From Deltaproteobacteria bacterium (GTDB lineage: Bacteria; Desulfobacterota; Desulfobacteria; Desulfobacterales; B30-G6): a stretch of 19,025 nt of DNA. Each line of letters opens with the position of its first letter. Position 1 is the stretch's first letter. The notes under the pieces are model-generated. The model worked only from the letters and a program-made list of their open reading frames with translations, searched no databases and was not told the origin of the DNA. Location: the NCBI GenBank assembly GCA_003647375.1, contig QMMS01000056.1, positions 1 through 19,025 on the forward strand. Direction: 5' to 3'. Made by a program: the position numbers and the translations under genes. Of the stretch, positions 6,995 through 13,354 are shown piece by piece.

Positions 6995-7247
6995 CCTCCA
7001 GTCCGTCAAAAAGCGTTGTGTCAAAATCGTTCCAATCTTCCTTTTCATTAGCCATGGCTTTATATGTATCTTCCCAAGAAAGTTTGCTGTCTTCTTTCTT
7101 CCGAAGAAGAAGACCTCTGTCTGTTTCTTCAAGCAAAAGGGAGGCGTTAAGACCATATTTTTGGAGGAGTGCTTTAGGTATGCGAACCCCCTTTGAATTT
7201 CCAATAGGAACAAGTTTAATATCCCTTGCACGAATTTGTTTTTCCAT
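6975..7247 (-). CDS. mazE: MazE-type antitoxin (AbrB/SpoVT fold)
   Basis: A 90-residue antitoxin. The N-terminal swapped-hairpin DNA-binding domain shows VPIGNSKGVRIPKALLQKYG (residues 13-32), the classical MazE/AbrB signature. The C-terminal acidic tail (NEKEDWNDFDTTLFDGLEDEDFEY) would wrap the toxin. AAGGAG lies 7-8 nt before the ATG. It is the first gene of the module, and its last codons overlap the toxin start. The promoter just upstream contains a perfect palindrome over the -10 box, consistent with autoregulation by the MazE-MazF complex. Confidence 0.88.
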   Translation of the reverse strand: MEKQIRARDIKLVPIGNSKGVRIPKALLQKYGLNASLLLEETDRGLLLRKKEDSKLSWEDTYKAMANEKEDWNDFDTTLFDGLEDEDFEY

Positions 7248-7281
7248 GGCGATTGCTCCTTAATTTGATATTGAATTTATT

Positions 7282-7318
7282 ATGTAATTATTGTAATTAC
7301 ATTTGCATATAAAGTCAA
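7282..7318 (-). promoter_or_regulatory. mazEF promoter with palindromic operator
   Basis: On the minus strand TTGACT (7313-7318) is followed after exactly 17 bp by TACAAT (7290-7295), a good sigma70-type promoter. A perfect palindrome, ATGTAATTA-TTG-TAATTACAT, spans 7282-7302 and covers the -10 box. It is the likely binding site of the MazE/MazEF repressor. Confidence 0.75.
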
Positions 7319-7427
7319 GCTCAAATTCAATTTGTTATGAGGTCTGTATTATAATGAATTAGCGAATATTTCTCACAACTAATCGTTGAACATGGACGCT
7401 TATTCCTTTTTTTTATAGGAGCTGATT

Positions 7428-7796
7428 ATGGCTGTTGGTTGTGCAATATATTACAATCGACGTCATCGGCGCTGGGGGCATTTATTTCAAAACCGCTACA
7501 AGTCGATTATCTGCGATGAAGACGCCTATTTTAAAGAACTGGTGCGCTACATCCATTTAAACCCCCTGCGGGCTAAACTGGTTAAAAGCTTAACTAAGTT
7601 GGACCGTTACCGTTGGAGTGGTCATGGCGCAATTATGGGAAAAGTTAAATGTGACTGGCAGCATCGCGATTACGTTTTAAGATGGTTCGGCAAAAAGGAA
7701 ACAGTATCCATTGAAGAAATAAAAGGGGGTAGCCGTCGCCGGAAGGCGAGCAGGGTACGAACTCGGATTGCAATTGGGTTCCAAATAGATCAGTAG
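7428..7796 (+). pseudogene. N-terminally truncated REP-associated tyrosine transposase (Y1/RAYT type)
   Basis: The readable 122 residues contain YNRRHRRWGHLFQNRYKSII and ELVRYIHLNPLRAKLV, diagnostic of the Y1 transposases related to REP-associated transposases. The HUH half of the catalytic domain, about 100 residues that should precede YNRRH, is missing, and the frame closes with a stop upstream of the ATG. The tail after FGKKETVS is shortened but keeps a basic helix (GSRRRKASRVRT). A chance AGGAG 6 nt before the ATG could allow translation, but the product should be inactive as a transposase. Its 3' end overlaps the yoeB stop region by 7 nt, in convergent orientation. Confidence 0.8.
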
Positions 7797-8044
7797 TGGT
7801 AACGAAGCTGGGCTATATGAATGGAATCTGTAGAGGTTTTATATATGATTCTGTGCTCTTCATTAATTCGTCGCGACCAGTACCCCGATAGAGCGTGTTT
7901 GAGTGGCTCAGGTTTCCCAATTCCCTCAAATGGATTGCGTTTGATCTCTTTTATTAGACTGTTTATTCGCCGGAGGATTCTCTTATCGGTTTTTTGCCAA
8001 TACAGGTAGTCCTCCCAGGCATGATCTGAAAATATGAGCTTCAA
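7790..8044 (-). CDS. yoeB: YoeB-type mRNA interferase toxin
   Basis: A ribosome-dependent mRNA endonuclease of the RelE superfamily, 84 residues, the same length as the E. coli protein. The catalytic set is complete and at the classical positions: E46 (GKPEPLK), R65 (EEHRIIYK), H83 and Y84 (the C-terminal RYHY). The start is a TTG at 8042-8044 overlapping the yefM stop as TTGA, so translation is coupled to the antitoxin and kept weak. No other in-frame start fits. It pairs with yefM immediately upstream. Confidence 0.92.
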   Translation of the reverse strand: MKLIFSDHAWEDYLYWQKTDKRILRRINSLIKEIKRNPFEGIGKPEPLKHALSGYWSRRINEEHRIIYKTSTDSIHIAQLRYHY

Positions 8045-8292
8045 TCTAAAAGCTCTCTTTCTGTCCCTTGGCCCTCTTCGAGTTGAACTATTGATTCGAT
8101 TAGCCGCCTGGTATTTTTTGGGGAACGCAGTAGAAAGGCTGTTTCTTCCAAGGCTTCATAGTCCTCAAGGGACATTATGACAACGGAATCGGTTGTTTTT
8201 CGTGTAACGATAATCGGTGAATGATCTTGGCAGACTTTTTCCATTGTTTTTGCAAGGTTCTGTCGGGCGTTTGTATATGTCACAGCTTTCAT
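8041..8292 (-). CDS. yefM: YefM-type antitoxin (Phd/YefM family)
   Basis: An 83-residue antitoxin that binds and neutralises YoeB and represses the operon. The N-terminal Phd/YefM fold begins MKAVTYTNARQNLAKTMEKV, followed by the beta segment PIIVTRKTTDSVVIMSLEDY (about residues 31-50) and the C-terminal toxin-binding helix region (RSPKNTRRLIESIVQLEEG). I chose the ATG at 8290-8292, which has AGGAGG 6-7 nt upstream and gives the usual family length; ATGs further upstream would place the ribosome site inside the gene. The stop overlaps yoeB by 4 nt. Confidence 0.92.
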   Translation of the reverse strand: MKAVTYTNARQNLAKTMEKVCQDHSPIIVTRKTTDSVVIMSLEDYEALEETAFLLRSPKNTRRLIESIVQLEEGQGTERELLD

Positions 8293-8302
8293 CTTACACC
8301 TC

Positions 8303-8348
8303 CTGTACATGTACGACATCTTGTACAGCTGATACGCGTACGTGTCAA
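8303..8348 (-). promoter_or_regulatory. yefM-yoeB promoter and TGTACA operator
   Basis: TTGACA (minus strand, 8343-8348) is followed by a 17-bp spacer and TACAAG (8320-8325). Two TGTACA cores at 8304-8309 and 8322-8327 form a 7-bp inverted repeat (CTGTACA...TGTACAG), one core overlapping the -10 box. TGTACA is the known core recognised by YefM in the E. coli operator. The stretch 8349-8509 beyond it shows no gene. Confidence 0.75.
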
Positions 8349-8509
8349 GATAAAAATTTAACCCAACACCGGTGCCAAAGACGCAGTAAAGCAGGCCAGG
8401 AGTCGCGTGCCTGATGGCGAGGGCTTAACTCACTGTGAGAAATGGGGTACTGGTTGGTGAAGCCCTTCCGGAACCATTTTCTGACTCGGCGTGGAGAACA
8501 ATTGGCCCC

Positions 8510-9199
8510 ATGCAAGGAGATACGGACTTGGAGAAAACATCACCTCGGAATCGTTTTCCTACAAAATGCCAGGAATGTGTAAAATCATCCAAACCATTCA
8601 TTCATAGTGGGTGCACTTTTTGCCGGGACCTGGGTTTTCAAGAGGAGACACTTTGTCAATTGAATCGATGAATACAGAGCTCAACATCTTTTGAGTGCAA
8701 TGCTTTTCAGCCGTTGCTGAAACTGGTCCAGTCATCCGGGCAGGAAACTAGACCGGAGCCCAAAGTCCCGGCTGCGGAAATCACCATAGAAAAACTGCTT
8801 GATTCCGATAAGGTAAAGTATCAACGGGCGTTGGCCCTGCAAAAATTGGCCCGTGATCCCGAGCTTGTTATGCTTGAGATCAAGTATCATTTTGCCTGGA
8901 ACGTAATCGGCAGAAAACCGGTCTTTACGAAGCCGGAACGTATGATTGACTTCATCTGTGAGACTATCATGGCTTGTAGCAAGGCAATGGGTGGCATTTC
9001 TTATCTCTTGTGGTTGGCGCCAGACCACATACATGTATACGTAGAGTCGGATGGAAATGTATCTCCGGACAACATGGCCCAAGATCTGAAACGGTTATCA
9101 GAAACACCAATTCTTAAGCGGTTTCCAGCTTTTATTGCCTCTCCAGATGCAGAAACAGGGTTGTGGGATGAGGCTTACTTCGTAGAAACAATTGGCTGA
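8510..9199 (+). pseudogene. Broken IS200-like (Y1/HUH) transposase with an N-terminal Cys-rich domain
   Basis: A single reading frame is interrupted once by TGA at 8669-8671. Before it is a Cys-rich region with CQECV, CTFC and LCQLNR (a probable zinc-binding knuckle). After it comes a linker, then KYHFAWNVIGRKPVF, then APDHIHVYVES, whose HIH is the HUH metal-binding motif of Y1 transposases, and LWDEAYFVETIG. The frame stops just after ETIG, so the final helix that normally carries the catalytic Tyr is absent. With both an internal stop and a missing active-site helix, it should be inactive. The start at ATG 8510 is uncertain: GTG 8435 is in the same frame and no clear ribosome site precedes either. 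Confidence 0.65.
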
Positions 9200-9293
9200 A
9201 AAAGAACATCTGCACAATGATCCATACAGACGTTCAGGCTAACTTTTTCGCGGTCGGCACACGCCTTAATAACCGGAACAAAACTCTCCAAAG

Positions 9294-9380
9294 TCGGTAC
9301 CCAGGCCCCCAATTAATTCTCAGCTCAGAAACTCCCTTACCAACCGACTTGGAATTAGGAGATATTAACGCAGAATAAAC
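9294..9380 (-). pseudogene. Remnant of a HigB-type (RelE/ParE superfamily) toxin gene
   Basis: One minus-strand frame reads SKSVGKGVSELRINWGPGYR, which closely resembles the conserved core of the HI1419/HigB-like killer proteins (usual form GDxKxVGxGVxELRIxxGPGYR). The sequence on either side does not continue the family and no antitoxin partner is visible, so this is the scar of a former toxin-antitoxin pair. The rest of the gap 9200-9533 shows no gene. Confidence 0.6.
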
Positions 9381-9533
9381 ATAACAGGTCGATGAAGAAT
9401 CGACGGGAAAATGCTGGAGCGTATCCCGCGTTCGTGATTTTCGAGGCGCAATGTATAACAAAGCTAATTCAGCCAGCACAAAAAGCAGCGGTAATTGGGG
9501 TCACATTAAACCATCGTTGTCCGGTAGAAAAAT

Positions 9534-9950
9534 TTAAGCAGATGCATCGGACTGGTTGAACTGGATAGCATTCTGTGCTGCATGAACTAAAAATGATGAT
9601 CTTGACATTCCGCGTTTTTTTGCAGCATCATCGATCTGTTTTAAGGTCATTTCAGGTACGGTAACATTTACCCTGACAGTACGGGGTTTGGCATCAGGTA
9701 CCGAAACGACCAAATAAGCTACCACATCGGCGTAATCAGGTTCGCCCATGATCTCTTCAAGCTTGGAGGGGCCAGGCAATTGTTCACTATCTTGGAGCAT
9801 ACCCTGAATATGGAAGGTAAGCGCCTCCTGTGCCATATCTTTGGCCTCATCAATATTTTTTCCGGCGGTGATGCAACCGGGAAAATCCGGAAACGATACG
9901 CCAAAATCTGTTTCGGGTTCTTTATGAACGATAGCTATATAATTCGCCAT
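9534..9950 (-). CDS. hicB: HicB-type antitoxin
   Basis: A 138-residue antitoxin and repressor. The N-terminal degenerate RNase-H-like HicB domain carries DFGVSFPDFPGCITAGKNID and EAKDMAQEAL. The C-terminal part (about residues 90-127, VNVTVPEMTLKQIDDAAKKR then GMSRSSFLVHAA) is a ribbon-helix-helix DNA-binding domain, so this is the RHH class of HicB. It starts 9 nt after hicA, with GAGG 5-6 nt before the ATG, and would be translated from the same transcript. As second gene it follows the usual hicA-hicB order. It probably binds the palindrome in front of hicA. Confidence 0.9.
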   Translation of the reverse strand: MANYIAIVHKEPETDFGVSFPDFPGCITAGKNIDEAKDMAQEALTFHIQGMLQDSEQLPGPSKLEEIMGEPDYADVVAYLVVSVPDAKPRTVRVNVTVPEMTLKQIDDAAKKRGMSRSSFLVHAAQNAIQFNQSDASA

Positions 9951-9959
9951 GCGAACACC

Positions 9960-10148
9960 TCACTTGAATTTGATACCTGACTGACGCTCGATGCTTTTTA
10001 ACGTGCCAATCGGTATGCCTTTTTTGGGATGTGGAACGGTAACACGCCCTTTCCGTTCTGGATGCCGAAACTGGGTGTGCGAGCCAACTTTTGCAATTTC
10101 GTGCCACCCATTTTGCTTGAGTATGAAGATAATCTTTCGACTATCCAT
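9960..10148 (-). CDS. hicA: HicA-type mRNA interferase toxin
   Basis: A 62-residue double-stranded-RNA-binding-fold toxin that cleaves mRNA. The family marks are present: N-terminal helix (RKIIFILKQNGW), the catalytic His in GSHTQFRHP (H24), and TVPHPKKGIPIGTLKSIERQ. The start at 10146-10148 is fixed by family length and by the promoter, which ends right at the ATG. No Shine-Dalgarno sequence exists in front of it, and the predicted transcript start lies only about 2 nt upstream, so the toxin would be translated from a near-leaderless message. Confidence 0.9.
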   Translation of the reverse strand: MDSRKIIFILKQNGWHEIAKVGSHTQFRHPERKGRVTVPHPKKGIPIGTLKSIERQSGIKFK

Positions 10149-10149
10149 G

Positions 10150-10185
10150 GTGTGTATTAATACACACTTTAATGCGACTTGTCAA
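10150..10185 (-). promoter_or_regulatory. hicAB promoter with a perfect 18-bp palindrome
   Basis: TTGACA (minus strand, 10180-10185), a 17-bp spacer and TATTAA (10157-10162) form a sigma70-type promoter. The perfect palindrome GTGTGTATTAATACACAC (10150-10167) covers the -10 box and ends 1 nt before the hicA ATG. It is the probable HicB operator. Confidence 0.75.
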
Positions 10186-10256
10186 CAACAACGATTTACC
10201 GGACATGTCACTTGTATTGCATCGCTTTCTCGCAGCCTCTCAGTACAGAAACAGGG

Positions 10257-11669
10257 TCAAGACGCATAGATCGAGCATTTTCTTACCGCCATGGCTGCTT
10301 CCTGGAGCGCTTCTGCAAAGGTCGGATGACCGTGGATGGTCCTGGCAATATCTTCCGAGCTCGCACCAAACTCCATGGCCAGCACACATTCGGCAATCAT
10401 GTCGGCGGCCCGGGGACCGATGATGTGTACTCCCAGTATACGATCGGTCTTGCCATGGGCGATGAGTTTGACAAACCCATCCTTCTCTCCCATACATCGC
10501 GCCCGGCCCGCACCTGAAAAAGGATAGGTGCCCACACAATAGGGAATTTCCCTCTCCTTGACCGCCTCTTCGGTCAACCCGACACTGGCAACTTCGGGCC
10601 AGGTGTAGACCACCGACGGGATGGTGTCATAGTTCACCTCTCCCGCTTGCCCGGCTATGCTCTCCACGACAGCGATACCCTCGGCCGAAGCTTTGTGAGC
10701 CAGCATGGGACCGGGAGTCAAATCTCCGATGGCGTAGACACCCGGCACACTGGTCTGGTAGGCAGTATCGACAACAAGATGGCCTGTTTGGGGATCGGTC
10801 CGGACACCGGCATCCTCGATACCAAGACCCTCTGTCAGCGGCTTTCTCCCCACTGCCACCAGGAGTTTATCAAATGACATGGTGGTGGTTTGCCCGTCTT
10901 TTTCCAGGGTTACCTTGACTTTCTTCGCACTTTTCCGGGCTTTGACCACCCTTGTGTTGAGTTGAAATAACATGCCTTGTTTCTTTAGAATGCGGTCCAA
11001 TGTCCGTCCAACCTGTCCGTCCAGGGTCGTGGCAATTTTGGGCAGCATTTCGATAACGGTCACCTTCGAACCCAGCCGCATCCAGACCGATCCCAGTTCC
11101 AAACCGATATAGCCACCCCCCACGATACCCAGGCTGTTGGGGACCACATCAAAATCCAGGGCTTCCGTGGAACTGACAATCCGTTCACCATCAAATGGCA
11201 TGCCGGGCACCTCCACTGGACGGCTTCCCGTGGCCAGCAGAATCGACTCACCTTGGAGAATTCGCTTTTTTTTCTTTCCAAAAGTCACTTCCACCTGCTT
11301 GTCACACACAAGGCGTGCCTTACCCTGGATAATGTCGATCCGGTTGCCTTCCAGCAGCTTTCGAACGCTGTCCGTAAGATCTTTAACCACCGTCTCTTTA
11401 CGCTTCATAAGGGTAGCCAGATCCAGGGTCAAACGACCGGTCTTGATGCCATGTTCGGCAAAGTGCTCCCTGGCCAGGTGATAGTACTCACTGGAGTCGA
11501 GCAGGGCTTTGCTGGGAATACACCCGACGTTCAGGCACACCCCGCCAAGTCTGGGTGATTTCTCGACACAGGCCGTTTTCAAACCCAGCTGTGCGGCCCT
11601 TACCGCGGCCACATATCCACCAGGTCCGGAGCCTACGATAACCAGATCATAATTGTCTGTCACTGTCAT
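10257..11669 (-). CDS. lpdA: Dihydrolipoyl dehydrogenase (E3)
   Basis: A flavoprotein of 470 residues that reoxidises dihydrolipoyl groups of E2 with NAD+, closing the 2-oxoglutarate dehydrogenase cycle. In order: the FAD-binding GSGPGGYVAA (residues 13-22), the redox disulfide GGVCLNVGCIPSK (C45 and C50), the NAD-binding GIVGGGYIGLELGSVWMRLG, the second FAD loop YAIGDLTPGPMLAHKA, and the C-terminal HGHPTFAEALQEA with H448 and E453 as the catalytic His-Glu pair. GGAGG, embedded in the last codons of sucB, lies 6 nt before the ATG, and the sucB stop is only 1 nt away, so translation is coupled. No terminator is obvious after its stop. The genomic context makes it the dedicated E3 of the ODH complex. 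Confidence 0.95.
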   Translation of the reverse strand: MTVTDNYDLVIVGSGPGGYVAAVRAAQLGLKTACVEKSPRLGGVCLNVGCIPSKALLDSSEYYHLAREHFAEHGIKTGRLTLDLATLMKRKETVVKDLTDSVRKLLEGNRIDIIQGKARLVCDKQVEVTFGKKKKRILQGESILLATGSRPVEVPGMPFDGERIVSSTEALDFDVVPNSLGIVGGGYIGLELGSVWMRLGSKVTVIEMLPKIATTLDGQVGRTLDRILKKQGMLFQLNTRVVKARKSAKKVKVTLEKDGQTTTMSFDKLLVAVGRKPLTEGLGIEDAGVRTDPQTGHLVVDTAYQTSVPGVYAIGDLTPGPMLAHKASAEGIAVVESIAGQAGEVNYDTIPSVVYTWPEVASVGLTEEAVKEREIPYCVGTYPFSGAGRARCMGEKDGFVKLIAHGKTDRILGVHIIGPRAADMIAECVLAMEFGASSEDIARTIHGHPTFAEALQEAAMAVRKCSIYAS

Positions 11670-11670
11670 G

Positions 11671-12948
11671 TTAGACCTCCAATACGATCCGTTCAGGGTT
11701 TTCGACAAATTCCTTGACACGTTTCAAAAATGTGACGGCGCCTTTTCCATCAACAATCCGGTGGTCGTAGCTCAAGGCCACATACATCATGGGACGCACA
11801 ACAATTTCATCGTTCACCACCACCGGACGTTTCTCAATTTTATGCATACCGAGAATACCGCTCTGGGGTGTGTTCAAAATCGGCGTACTCAACAAAGACC
11901 CGTACACACCGCCATTACTCACCGTAAACGTTCCCCCTTCAAGATCAGCCAGTTCAAGTCGATTGTCCTTGATTTTTCCGACATAATCGATGATGGCCTT
12001 TTCGATTCCGGCAAAGCTCAATCTTTCGGCGTGTCGTATAACCGGAACCACCAGTCCCCTGTCGCTTCCGATGGCGACACCGATGTGCTGGTATGGGTGA
12101 TAGACAAAGTCGGAACCATCGACAAAGGCATTGATTTCAGGGATCTCCTTCAAGGCTTCTACACAGGCCTTGATGAAAAATGACATGAATCCCAGAGAGA
12201 CTTCGTGTTTTTTCTTAAAGGCCTCCTTGTAGCGCCCCCGCATATCCATGGCCTGCTGCATGTCGATTTCATTGAAGGTGGTAAGCATGGCCGTGTTTTG
12301 TTTGGATTCCAGGAGTCGTTCGGCAATCCGCTTGCGAATGGGGGACATTTTGACCCGTTTCACCTCCTCCGAAGCCTGGGCCGCAGATAGATCTTCACAA
12401 ACCTGAGTCGTCATTTTTTCGGGAATGCCGGCGGGAGCTTCCTCCAGATAAAGGAGCACATCCCCTTTGCTGATTCTGCCGCCGGGGCCCGTTCCGGAAA
12501 TTTTTGAAACATCGAGATTTTTTTCCGCAACAAGCCTGCGGACCGAAGGTGAAAGCGGGATATCGTCAAGCGTTGATTTCTGAACGGGCACTTCTTTTCC
12601 GGATAATGCCGGTTTCGGTATTGCCGGTTCCTCCTCAGGAGCGTCTGCTTTTGTCTCAGGAGGCACGGAGCGCTCCGGTGCAGATTCCGGTGTTGGGGAT
12701 TTCGTTGCCACACCTGCCGTTTCAATCTGCCCCACAACCGCACCAATCGCCACCGTCTCCCCTTCTTTAATCAGAATCTTCAAAACACCGCCGACTTCCG
12801 CCACCACTTCCAGCGTGACCTTGTCTGTCTCTATGACCAGCAGCGCTTCATCCTTTTGGATGGTTTCGCCATCCTTTTTGAACCATTCCGCCAGAACCGC
12901 TTCCTGAACAGATTCTCCGACACTGGGTATCTTGATGTCTATGGACAT
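11671..12948 (-). CDS. sucB: 2-oxoglutarate dehydrogenase E2 (dihydrolipoyl succinyltransferase)
   Basis: A 425-residue acyltransferase core of the ODH complex that moves the succinyl group from E1 to CoA. An N-terminal lipoyl domain carries the lipoylated Lys43 in VIETDKVTLEV. A Pro/Glu-rich linker follows (about 80-128), then the peripheral subunit-binding domain (about 132-168, PSVRRLVAEKNLDVSKI then GTGPGGRISKGDV), then the catalytic domain ending SYDHRIVDGKGAV, with H396 and D400 as the active-site pair. One lipoyl domain and the K-V-T-L motif favour succinyl- over acetyltransferase. AAGGAG lies 6 nt before the ATG. Unusually, 406 bp of repeat-rich non-coding DNA separates it from sucA. 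Confidence 0.95.
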   Translation of the reverse strand: MSIDIKIPSVGESVQEAVLAEWFKKDGETIQKDEALLVIETDKVTLEVVAEVGGVLKILIKEGETVAIGAVVGQIETAGVATKSPTPESAPERSVPPETKADAPEEEPAIPKPALSGKEVPVQKSTLDDIPLSPSVRRLVAEKNLDVSKISGTGPGGRISKGDVLLYLEEAPAGIPEKMTTQVCEDLSAAQASEEVKRVKMSPIRKRIAERLLESKQNTAMLTTFNEIDMQQAMDMRGRYKEAFKKKHEVSLGFMSFFIKACVEALKEIPEINAFVDGSDFVYHPYQHIGVAIGSDRGLVVPVIRHAERLSFAGIEKAIIDYVGKIKDNRLELADLEGGTFTVSNGGVYGSLLSTPILNTPQSGILGMHKIEKRPVVVNDEIVVRPMMYVALSYDHRIVDGKGAVTFLKRVKEFVENPERIVLEV

Positions 12949-12996
12949 AGTCGCTCCTTCACTGATTCTATATTCTCACGATTAAAATCTTCAACT

Positions 12997-13330
12997 GTCA
13001 TTAGCACTTCGTGCGTAATTTGTCCTTCGGACGACATTAAAAAAATCGTTATACAATTTTTCGTCATTAATGGTCATTTGTCCTGGCGGACGACATTAGC
13101 GCTTCGCGCGTCATTTATTGTTGCTGAATGCTGTTAGCTAATAGCCTGTATCCATGGCCTAAAACTTAACACCTAAAACGCGATCAGTTTTCCCTCGAAC
13201 CCTTAAAACCTCCAACCCTCTGACCCTGCTCTCTTACAATGCTGCCCGCGTAATTCATTGCTGCTGAAAGCCGTTAGCTACGATTAATAACACGAAGTAA
13301 ATATCTATTAATTACGCGAAGCAAATTACA
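12997..13330. repeat. Degenerate hairpin-rich repeats between sucA and sucB
   Basis: A permuted pair of units recurs. GCACTTCGTGC (13004-13014) with GTCCTTCGGAC (13022-13032) is followed by GTCCTGGCGGAC (13080-13091) with GCGCTTCGCGC (13099-13109); each is a tiny stem-loop next to CATTA. GCTGAAxGCxGTTAGCTA appears near 13122-13140 and 13262-13280. GACCCTGCTCTCTTAC appears at 13222-13237 and again over the sucA stop (13343-13358 region). No ORF is present. The 406-nt stretch looks like a decayed duplication. Confidence 0.6.
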
Positions 13331-13354
13331 GTTATTCCCTCGGACCCTGCTCTC

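Noticed and set aside
8669..8671. In-frame TGA between the two halves of the IS200-like gene as a second selenocysteine codon
   Set aside because: No Cys/Sec is expected at this point in a transposase linker, the frame also lacks its C-terminal helix, and neighbouring genes are decayed, so a nonsense mutation is simpler.
9234..9300. Complete HigB toxin gene on the minus strand
   Set aside because: Only the central block matches the family; the start and the end of the reading frame do not, so it is listed as a remnant.
12997..13120. CRISPR-like array between sucA and sucB
   Set aside because: Units are only two, permuted and degenerate, with no regular spacer length and no cas genes.
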